Source: Pilaira anomala (lineage: Eukaryota > Mucoromycota > Mucoromycetes > Mucorales > Mucoraceae). Taken from it: a stretch of 16,495 bases of DNA. A program made the position numbers and the translations under genes. The notes under the pieces are model-generated. The model was not told the origin of the DNA. It did no database searches and saw nothing but the letters and a program-made list of their open reading frames with translations. The DNA is taken from positions 1-16,495 of the forward strand of contig JAIXMQ010000178.1 of the NCBI GenBank assembly GCA_025716855.1, in the 5' to 3' direction. Positions 9,419-15,948 of this stretch are shown here, one piece after another. Position 1 is the first letter of the stretch, and every line of letters starts with the position of its first letter.

Positions 9419-9600
9419 AATTTTTAGTCCTAGCTACTTTTTTTTAAAAAAATGTAAATTTACTACCAAAAAAAGTAATTTAATCATTTATAATAAACAT
9501 ATATCTTTTAATTAAATCTGTTAAAGACATGTATGAAAACAGAAATTTAATTTTGATAAAAAAAAATTTCAAATAAGTTGATAAAATATCGACGTAACAG

Positions 9601-9786
9601 CAGGGCCGACTCGAAAATGTCCAGCTATTTTGGCAACCAAAATTCATATCAGAGCAGTATCAGCCAATGATATTGCAGTATATGGTTACACCATTTTTTA
9701 AAATGTTACAGGAAGAGGCTTCAGATATAGACATCAACAAAATTGGGATTGAAGAAGTTCTCCAAATTTTAAAATCACATGATTAA
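9601..9786 (+). CDS. Possible captured exon inside the mariner-like element
   Basis: After an acceptor-like TAACAG, the frame reads 61 codons to TAA: it includes RLENVQLFWQPKFISEQYQ, MILQYMVTPFFKMLQEE and a tail IGIEEVLQILKSHD. The composition is balanced and protein-like, in contrast to the A/T-rich remainder of the element. There is no ATG at the start, so it would be a terminal exon. I do not recognise the family. It may be the C-terminus of the parental transposase or a host exon picked up by the element. Confidence 0.4.
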   Translation, partial: QGRLENVQLFWQPKFISEQYQPMILQYMVTPFFKMLQEEASDIDINKIGIEEVLQILKSHD

Positions 9787-9964
9787 CTTCTTTTGATTCA
9801 ATAAAAAATTATTTACTCATATTATATGAGTTCAGACAGAAAATTTAAAAGTGTTTTATTGGTTTAAACTATAAAAAGCGGTGAGAGTTTCCTAAATAAG
9901 TAACTTTTTTATATGAAAACTGAGTTTAAACCCAAAAACTGAGAATGTCCGTTTTTTAAAAAAA

Positions 9965-9988
9965 TTCGATTTAAGAATAGATGCACTG
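9965..9988 (-). repeat. Right inverted repeat of the mariner-like element
   Basis: Reverse complement of the left repeat over 24 bp without mismatch; TA follows at 9989-9990. Confidence 0.9.
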
Positions 9989-10879
9989 TATGTGTCAAGT
10001 AATGATTGTTTGGCTTAAACACGCTGACAGATATGTTCTTCTTTTTTATTTCTTCATCAAGGAAATAATGCCAATTAGCAAAACAACTATAGTAAGTGGT
10101 AAGTACATTTGATTAATGATTGTAAAATGATCTTACTTTTCCATCTCTATAATCAAATTCTCATTGATTTCCCATTGTAGCGCAATAGCACAACCTCGTA
10201 CCAAGCATAGTAAAGCTTTACGTGTTGCAGCTTTACTAAACAATGGCACTATGAGAGTTGGCACCACGTACAATAGGAAATCCAAAAAGTCGATAGCTCG
10301 TGCTCCGTCAACTTTCGCGATCAAGTTATCCCAACTTCCTTGAAAGGATACTGGTATTTTACTTCTGGATAGTTCAATACATGTACCGACGTTTTCTAAT
10401 TGTCTGGTGTTCAGTTTGAATGTGTATTCTATTGAGTTGAAAGATCCATCCGCATTTTTGCTGTAAAAATTTGTCATCTTTGGATTTTGATTGACTTTTA
10501 CAACCATTTCATGAACGAATCTGGCAATCCCTTGACCAAGCGCATGTAGCTCGTCTAAAACATGAAAGGAAGAAGACAAAAAAGTAGGTAGCTTTGTAAA
10601 TATATCTGGCTTCATTAATTGATTAATCTATTTTAAATCATTAGCTGTAGCTCCAGTTTCAAAAGCTTTTTTTAAAAAAAAAATTCACTTACAGGATCAC
10701 CGTTAACAAAACTTTCTAATGTTCGTAAAGCTGCAGTTCGTGATTGAAAGTACATGCCACCTCTTCCAGGCCCTGCACCTTGTCCTTGCACAAGGCATAT
10801 TCTGCATCCAGATTTAGCCATATGGCCTTTGTGATGGCAGAATTTTGTGATCTTAAAAAACTGGATTTAATTTACGTGA

Positions 10880-10882
<3 letters not shown>

Positions 10883-10946
<64 letters not shown>
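10883..10946. repeat. 64-nt T homopolymer inside a transposase intron
   Basis: Read on the gene strand, this is an A64 run starting immediately after the GT of the 5' splice site (CCCCAG, then GT, then A64). The intron is therefore 97 nt where its neighbours are 50-65. Without the run it would be about 33 nt, so part of the A tract is probably ancestral. Confidence 0.9.
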
Positions 10947-10949
<3 letters not shown>

Positions 10950-12249
10950 TGGGGAATATCACCTGTCGCCATTACCAAGTAGACCTTTGCCTTTATTGTT
11001 TCGCCATCATACTTTTTTACGATCAAACCATGCTCTCCCAAACTCTTGATCTCGTCAACGATCCGGCAAAAGAAAAGAGTCAAGGTCCTTGACCTTACCA
11101 GGTAAGATTGCTAACTGAAACATACAGTTATCAGTATATCTAAAAAAAAAAAAAAAATTAGTTAAATTTGAAATTATATCTAACTTCATTTCTTTTTACC
11201 TTATGGAAGGATCAAAATTGAGAACCAAGACATGCACAATGGTCATCTCTTGCTTAGACTTCTTTTGATTGACGAAGCCATCGACAAACAAGGCAAGAGC
11301 AATGTCGTCAGGTGACTGGAACATACCCTTAGCCCTGAGTGTCTTGTAGTCTTCGCCGTCAAAGTAATCCGTAATTACACCTGGTACTTCTTCGCGCTTA
11401 TGTCTGTACTGCAGGTTAACTCTTGTATCATTATTGCTTAGCATATGAGATAATTGATCCCCAACTGACATCATTTTCATAGATTCAACTGGTGTCAAAG
11501 AAGAATTTTCTTGGTGTTCTCTATATCTTTCTGCACCACAACTAGGACAGTGCGTCTCGTTCTTTGTAATATCGAACAGATAACATGATTTACTGCAGAT
11601 ATCGTACTTATGAGCTTTCAACAAAGTTGTATTCTCGAGAAGAGTCTTTACGGGTTCAGCATGCATAATATGTGGATTATACTCTATTTATTTGTTAGAA
11701 AATGACATGGTAATGGGATAAATTATATAAAGAATCAACTTTTATTACCTTCAATTAACTTATCATGATCTCTTATAAGAGTGTTAGCAAAACCTACAAG
11801 CTGACGATGACCTTCGGTAGAGATCCCAAATGATGTGACAATATCATATAACTGGATACTCATAAGCTGGCTAATGTTAAAAGTATTGTCATCAATTATG
11901 GATTGTTTGTATACATGTCCCTCGTCACCGCTTTCAAAGTGACAAGAAGCTTTGAATGTTCTTGACGCAAGTGGGTCAAATGGTGTTGCTATTATAAATG
12001 GGTAAATATATAGGACAAAAAAAAAAGGGTTTATGGATAATGATATATACCTTCATCAATAGGGCTTGGTACTGAAGGTACAGGCACAACTGGAGCCTCT
12101 TGAATAGTTTCAATGTCCATATCCAAGTCATGTACTCTCTTATGATTCTGAAGCTGACGATAAGTACCAAAAGACCGGTTGCACTTATTGCACTCTTGGC
12201 TGGATGAATCTTGATGAGTAAGTTTCATACGTTTAATTTCGGTGTTCAT

Positions 12250-12820
12250 GGTGTAAGATGATAGAAAAATATGGATTTAAAAAAAGGTAAGTTTATTTCT
12301 TTAACAAAAGGATAAAGAGAGACTGGGATACAATAAGAGGTCGCTTTATTTATAATGTCAAAATATTAATAAAAAAAAAACGGCTATAATTTTTTATTAA
12401 ATAAAAAAAATGGCTATGTTTTTTTAATAAATAAAAAAAAAATGGCTATGGTTTTTTTAATAGATAAAAAAAAACGCTATGTCTTTTTTAATGAAAAAAT
12501 AAAAACACTATGTCTTTTTTAATGAAAAAAAAACCACCTTGTCTTTTTTAAAAAAAAAAAAGCGATGTGTCTTTTTAATAAATAAATAAAAACCGCTATG
12601 TCTTTTTTAATAAAAAAAAAATCGATTTGTCTTTTTAATAAAAAAAAACCGCTATGTTTTTTAATTTATAAAAAAAAGGCTCTACTTTTTTAATATAAAA
12701 AAAAAACGGCCCTACTTTTTTAACTATGAATAAAAAATGTTTGCATTATTTAAATTTTTTTTTTCATTTACTTCGGCTTCTTTATTCTTTTTAATAAAAA
12801 AATAAAAAAATAACTAAAAA
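12250..12820. promoter_or_regulatory. Intergenic region between the two divergent CACTA genes
   Basis: The region separates the starts of the minus-strand transposase and the plus-strand accessory gene, so it must hold both promoters. Most of it is the tandem array at 12371-12730. The remaining flanks are A/T-rich and show no distinct TATA box beyond generic AT sequence. Confidence 0.55.
12371..12730. repeat. About twelve ~30-bp A-tract/T-tract tandem repeats
   Basis: Each unit is an A run, a short G/C-containing core (CGGCTAT, TGGCTATG, CCGCTATG, GCGATGTG, GGCTCTAC and variants), and a T run ending TTAATAA. Spacing is about 28-35 bp, close to multiples of a helical turn. Phased A and T tracts favour curved, nucleosome-poor DNA. 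The core is the conserved part, which suggests a binding site for an element-encoded protein such as the zinc-finger transposase or the divergent gene product; that is inference. Confidence 0.8.
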
Positions 12821-13701
12821 ATGAGCAACAACGCTATCATCAACAACACTTCAATCTTGAACAGCCAGGATATTCTCAGAGTTATTCATGAAGAAGTTGT
12901 AGCAATTAAAGCTAGACTTGATACACAATTTGCCCCTCCTGCTGGAAGTATAAATTTTGATATTATGAGACCAATTGCAGTAACAGGTATGATAGTTCGT
13001 TTATTAGTAATAATCATGGTGTTAGTATTGTATTCTAATTATTATTTATTTATCTAAACAGGAATTGACATGGTCGCTAGACAACTTGAAATGTCTAGAA
13101 TCAATGCATTTCCTAACGCAAGAGGTACAAGAAGCATTGTAGCCACCTTGCCGGACGCTCTTGTTGGGTTCCAGCCCACTAGAACCAATAAAACACCTTC
13201 CGCCACGGCAAGAATCAATGCATTGATTAACTTTTTGCTCAAGCAAACACAGGATCTGAGTTGGATGCTAGCCAACAGCTGTTAGAATTCACAGATTGCA
13301 GTTTAGAGGCCTCACTAGAGATGTTAGGCTTCAAATGAAAAAAGAAGGTGCAACTGCAACTGAATGGAGCGGCCTGTCTCCTGAAGAGCAGGTGTATTAC
13401 TCTCTTCAGCTTGAAGGGTAATTGCTGAATATGGGTTTCCCATATACAAATGTAACAAGCGATGGGCAGCCAATCTTTTGTTGCAAGAATGTATGAAAGG
13501 TGAACGTCAGACAAAAAGAGAAGAATGGTAATTATTATTATACTGCTGCTTTTTTAACATCCATTAATAATCTGTATATATGTATTTTAGAATCCTGCTG
13601 TTGTTGTTGAACAGCCAGAGACGGCTGTAACTGCACCAGTGGTTTCATCCCCCGTCCCTGCTGTTAATACGGTAACCAGTAGACGCACTAGAAGAGGATA
13701 A
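12821..13701 (+). pseudogene. Second CACTA gene, unknown accessory protein, frame-broken
   Basis: Exons read as 12821-12986, 13062-13527 and 13591-13701, with introns of 75 and 63 nt. The first junction is in phase (AVTG, then IDMVARQLEMSRINAFPN). Sense-like sequence continues through three frames: PDALVGFQPTRTNKTPSATA, then ELDASQQLLEF, then RGLTRDVRLQMKKEGATATE, then IAEYGFPIYKCNKRWAANLL, then NPAVVVEQPETAV and a basic tail ending SRRTRRG. Four places (near 13250, 13302, 13417 and the 13590 junction) each need one more base to stay in frame. I do not recognise a family. By position it may be the counterpart of the TNPA-type DNA-binding protein of other CACTA elements, but no similarity is claimed. 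Confidence 0.6.
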
Positions 13702-14111
13702 TATGATTATCAACATTCCTTGCTTTATGCATATATTAATTTTTTTTTATTTCTTTTTCTTAACTTTTCATATTTTTCTTTTTTTTTCTTTTTCTTTTCT
13801 TTCTTTATTTTAAATAAAATATTTGATATATTTTCCTTCCCCTATGTGAATTTCATACTAGTCTGTAAGTAACAAGATACATAAAAAGATATTTAGTGGT
13901 GATATGGTTTGTATGAACTCGAAGCTATGATATAATATATACTGAAATATAATAATGAAATTCACTATATTAATCAATCATTGTTTACAGTTACAACCTT
14001 CAGCTTGTGCTTTGCTTAAACTCTAGTGTCAATGCTATTTACTATTATGCGTATCCATTGTGATAAATCTTGGCTATGTCTGTACTACTTTTGAATGCAG
14101 AACCTCTTCTG

Positions 14112-14139
<28 letters not shown>
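14112..14139. repeat. 28-nt T homopolymer
   Basis: An uninterrupted T run flanked by CTTCTG and ACACTGG. No retroposon body is evident beside it. Confidence 0.9.
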
Positions 14140-14143
<4 letters not shown>

Positions 14144-14285
14144 TGGCACGCTGTAATTTTTGGTTTGTTTTCAAGTTGATTTAAAGTCTTCATATTTTTA
14201 TTCATAAACCCAATTAAATTATAGGAATCTGTAGGTGAAAATCTATATATGACAAAGTCTTCACTGCAAAAGTGTCTTTTTCTTA

Positions 14286-14535
14286 CACTTTTTGAAGGAA
14301 GTATTCGTAGACTTTATCACTAGTAAATAATAGGTAGTACTAAATAATATATTTAGCATTATTTAAAATAATCTAACATCCTTGTATACATTTTGTAGAA
14401 TCAATGTATTTTTTTTTACATCTTTTGAATCCAGTATTTGTGGGTTTTAGCACTTTTTAATAATAGGTAGTATTAATTAATATATTAACATATTTAAAAT
14501 CTAACATTCTTGTATACATTTTGTAGAATCAATTA
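14286..14535 (+). repeat. Diverged direct duplication of about 120 bp
   Basis: Copy one is 14286-14408 and copy two about 14418-14535. Shared words in order are TTTTGAA, GTATT, AATAATAGGTAGTA, AATATATTA, ATTTAAAAT, CTAACAT and TTGTATACATTTTGTAGAAT. Copies differ by substitutions and small gaps. It may be part of the CACTA subterminal repeat region. Confidence 0.7.
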
Positions 14536-14581
14536 AGGGTGTAACGGGGGTTTCATTCTGTGCAGGAATGAGCATTTTAGC

Positions 14582-14582
<1 letters not shown>

Positions 14583-14618
<36 letters not shown>
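14583..14618. repeat. 36-nt T homopolymer next to a small hairpin
   Basis: The run follows GGGGGTTTCATTCTGTGCAG and GAATGAGC, in which TCATTC and GAATGA form a short hairpin. On the right it meets GTCCTGAACCCTG. The unusual G/C content on both sides in an AT-rich area may mark the remnant of a small insertion. Confidence 0.75.
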
Positions 14619-14619
<1 letters not shown>

Positions 14620-15061
14620 TCCTGAACCCTGATAGGATTGCTTTTATAATTAAAAAAATAAAAAATCTATAGTTAAAACCTACTAATTTATGATACAATC
14701 ATACCAATTTTATAAATAAAATCATGCTAATGTTATGAATAAAATCATACCAATAATATATTAAAACCTGTCTATTCTATGATGATTAAAACCTGCCTAT
14801 TTTTTAAATAAAAACCTATCGCCAAATTTATGAATTTATCAATCGGATCGTTCAAAACGGTTAATTTTTGGGTAGTATTTTATACGAGAGATGTGGTTTG
14901 TGCTGTTAATAAAGTTGTCCTTTTTACTACAAGTAAAGAATCAATACTGCCCAGGATATTGGAAGGTATCTTACCAAATGTGCATTTATGTTACCTATTG
15001 AATGGGTGTATATAACACCAGATTGGAGATAATAATTACCAACTCAATTGGTATGAAACTA

Positions 15062-15136
15062 CCTGAATGGTAAACGCACTAACTCAATACTGCCAATTTC
15101 TACAGCTAAGCGTAGGGCAGCATTCCCACCAATAAT
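15062..15136 (-). pseudogene. Ankyrin-repeat-like fragment at the CACTA right end
   Basis: The minus strand reads IIGGNAALRLAVEIGSIEL then VRLPFR and a stop. This follows the ankyrin pattern G-x-AL-x-LA-x-x-x-G-x-I-E-(L/V)-V-x-L closely. Only one repeat is visible, with no start or upstream domain; the first codons overlap the terminal hairpin. CACTA elements are known to capture host gene fragments, so this is a candidate capture. A single 25-residue match could be chance. Confidence 0.4.
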
Positions 15137-15155
15137 GCCCAATATTGGTGGGAAT
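15122..15155. repeat. Perfect 13-bp-arm hairpin in the right terminus
   Basis: Arms ATTCCCACCAATA and TATTGGTGGGAAT enclose an 8-base loop. The right arm overlaps the inner end of the terminal inverted repeat, so the terminal motif is present twice in opposite orientation. The left end has only a weak version of this palindrome. Confidence 0.9.
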
Positions 15156-15179
15156 GCTAGTATACTTTCGGTCATAGTG
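15141..15179 (-). repeat. CACTA right terminal inverted repeat
   Basis: Read inward it begins CACTATGACCGAAAGTATAC and matches the left terminus with few differences. TTA follows immediately as the target duplication. Confidence 0.92.
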
Positions 15180-15182
15180 TTA

Positions 15183-15438
15183 TAAGGTTGGTGATAGTGT
15201 GATGGTATTAGATAGAAAACTACCTGGTATAAGTAGTTCATTATTACCGGTGTGGACTGGTCCGTTATATGTTGCTGAAGTTGTAGGAAAAGATGTTTAC
15301 TTAATCAAGGACGGTGAACTCAAGTTACCCCATGCGTTCCATGGCAATCAAATGAAGATGTATAGGCCAAGACCTAGATTGTCAGCTAACTTGAAATTCT
15401 ATTCAAGAAGTAAACCCCTTGAAATAGAGGGGTTGTAA
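15183..15438 (+). pseudogene. pol: Pol C-terminus: end of integrase, separated by the CACTA insertion
   Basis: The frame opens with AAG GTT GGT GAT, the integrase C-terminal strand that precedes VMVLDRK. WTGPLYVAEVVGKDVYLI, then HAFHGNQMKMYRPR, is the SH3-like GPY/F module of Ty3 integrases. The first codons continue in phase from the integrase core at 7792 when the transposon and one TTA are left out. The tail is short and basic, with no chromodomain visible. The TAA stop is the last codon before the 3' LTR, so the purine-rich tract lies in coding sequence. Confidence 0.92.
15421..15432 (+). promoter_or_regulatory. Candidate polypurine tract
   Basis: GAAATAGAGGGG is the only purine-rich run close to the 3' LTR and would prime plus-strand DNA synthesis. 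Six bases (TTGTAA) separate it from the called LTR start, whereas the tract usually abuts the LTR. Either the LTR boundary is slightly different or the tract is displaced. Confidence 0.5.
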
Positions 15439-15751
15439 GGTTATGAGGCTGCCGTGACGGGTATTAAAATCAATGACTGCTGAATAGTCTCCTGTGCTTG
15501 AGACCAGCAGTAGCAGCTTCCATGTACTAGGTAGCGCAAGAATTATAAGGTTACAGAATACCGTCAGGTGACCTTAGAACTCGATATAAAAAATAAAAAT
15601 ATACAAGATAAATAAAATTAATCCTTTTATCTCTACATTTTTCGAAGTTACAATCTCTCCTAAGTAGTTTGGAGTTGATTATTATAGTCAAGAAAAGAAT
15701 CGAATATAGTAGTTTATAAAAACAATAGGTACTAAAAGAACCCATACAACA
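15439..15751 (+). repeat. 3' LTR of the Ty3 element
   Basis: 313 bp, about 99% identical to the 5' LTR. Its first base is G where the 5' copy has the canonical T. The end is CATACAACA followed by the AAGG duplication. It would provide the polyadenylation region for the element transcript. Confidence 0.95.
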
Positions 15752-15948
15752 AAGGTACCTGAGCGCACCCAATATATGTTAAATGGGATAATAGAAAGAA
15801 GATAGCGTATAAAAGTAAATTAAATGAGAGTAAGTGGCATATAAACTATAGAAAGGAATGCGCATATACAAATAGGATGAAAGGCATAACATATATGAGG
15901 AGCAAAATAACATAGAAAGCATTCCATAAAAGATTAATGTTGACTGGT
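15752..15948. other. Flank between the 3' LTR and the helicase gene
   Basis: Starts with the right AAGG duplication (15752-15755). The rest is A/G-rich and holds no gene. Before the Ty3 insertion it was continuous with 1647 leftward, so it is the original 3' flank of the helicase gene. Confidence 0.6.

Larger units (their letters stand above)
9395..9988. mobile_element. Tc1/mariner-like non-autonomous element (MITE), 594 bp
   Basis: The two ends are perfect 24-bp inverted repeats starting CAGTGCATCTATTC, with TA on each side. CAGT-type termini and a TA duplication point to Tc1/mariner. The element splits an exon of the CACTA transposase: family sequence runs up to its right edge (NHYLTHT on the minus strand) and resumes at its left edge (YIIRKAGSMRSYSAR). 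It has no DDE transposase gene, so it needs one in trans. The flanking transposase frame is off by one base across the site, so either the host gene was already damaged or excision/insertion was imprecise. It contains one open stretch of 61 codons, listed separately. Confidence 0.85.
8471..12249 (-). pseudogene. TNP2-like CACTA transposase, about 907 codons, broken
   Basis: The transposase would excise and reinsert the element by binding and cutting its CACTA ends. Exons by my splice reading: 12249-12051, 11988-11749, 11683-11200, 11139-10949, 10851-10693, 10627-10137, 10086-9989, 9392-8854 and 8792-8471 (the seventh and eighth are one exon split by a mariner-like insertion). Phases agree at every junction. 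Exon 1 has a C2H2 finger (CNKCNRSFGTYRQLQNHKRVH). Family landmarks follow: CPSCGAERYR, ALALFVDGFV, LNFDPSIR, QLAILPGK, SLGEHGLIVKKYDG, HKGHMAKSGCRIC, LDELHALGQGIA and YSARSMERTIGRYSKLIKS. Breaks: one extra base near 11062, the insertion at 9395-9988, a missing A in the A10 run at 9182-9191, and an in-frame TAA at 8919-8921. The start is the first ATG upstream of the zinc finger. Confidence 0.87.
13702..15058. other. CACTA right subterminal region, no gene supported
   Basis: No convincing gene is present. The region starts with a T-rich tract (about 13739-13810). It then holds an 11-bp inverted pair GTGAATTTCAT (13846) / ATGAAATTCAC (13955), T28 and T36 runs, a diverged direct duplication (14286-14535), and a cluster of AAAACCT(A/G)(T/C)C-like words with ATCATACCAAT words from about 14670 to 14830. 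The last group, repeated about six times close to the end, is the best candidate for CACTA subterminal repeats. Confidence 0.5.
7793..15179 (-). mobile_element. CACTA (EnSpm-type) DNA transposon, 7.4 kb, defective
   Basis: Both ends begin with CACTAT read inward, the inverted repeats extend about 38 bp with a few mismatches, and the target duplication is TTA. Inside are a TNP2-like transposase gene on the minus strand and a second divergent gene on the plus strand, the two-gene layout of CACTA elements. It lies in the integrase coding region of the Ty3 element; removing it with one TTA rejoins the integrase frame exactly. The transposase has frame breaks, an in-frame stop and a mariner-like insertion, so the copy cannot supply its own transposase, but its termini look intact. 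Confidence 0.93.
1648..15751 (+). mobile_element. Ty3/gypsy LTR retrotransposon, interrupted by a nested CACTA transposon
   Basis: Paired LTRs, a matched 4-bp target duplication, a primer binding site next to the 5' LTR, a purine-rich tract before the 3' LTR, and gag followed by protease, reverse transcriptase, RNase H and integrase identify a Ty3/gypsy element. The integrase-last order separates it from Ty1/copia. It spans 14.1 kb only because a 7.4 kb DNA transposon (7793-15179) sits in the integrase region; without it the element is about 6.7 kb, normal for the superfamily. The LTRs differ at three positions, so insertion was recent. Three in-frame stops in pol and the nested insertion make this copy non-autonomous. 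Confidence 0.95.

Noticed and set aside
9303..9515. Plus-strand open frame of 70 codons
   Set aside because: It crosses the left edge of the mariner-like element and is antisense to a transposase exon.
10744..11083. Open frames on both strands through the T64 run (poly-Phe and poly-Lys)
   Set aside because: The run lies in an intron of the minus-strand transposase; the parts beyond it are exon sequence or antisense.
12371..12730. CRISPR-like array
   Set aside because: Units are head-to-tail degenerate A/T repeats without unique spacers, in a eukaryotic transposon.
13046..13275. Minus-strand open frames over the second CACTA gene
   Set aside because: Antisense to an exon whose plus-strand reading joins in phase across an intron.
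13846..13965. Possible tiny MITE with 11-bp inverted ends
   Set aside because: Ends are short in very AT-rich DNA and no consistent target duplication was found.
7793..15179. PIF/Harbinger identity for the inner element (TTA duplication)
   Set aside because: The termini begin CACTA and the transposase has TNP2 landmarks, which favour CACTA/EnSpm.
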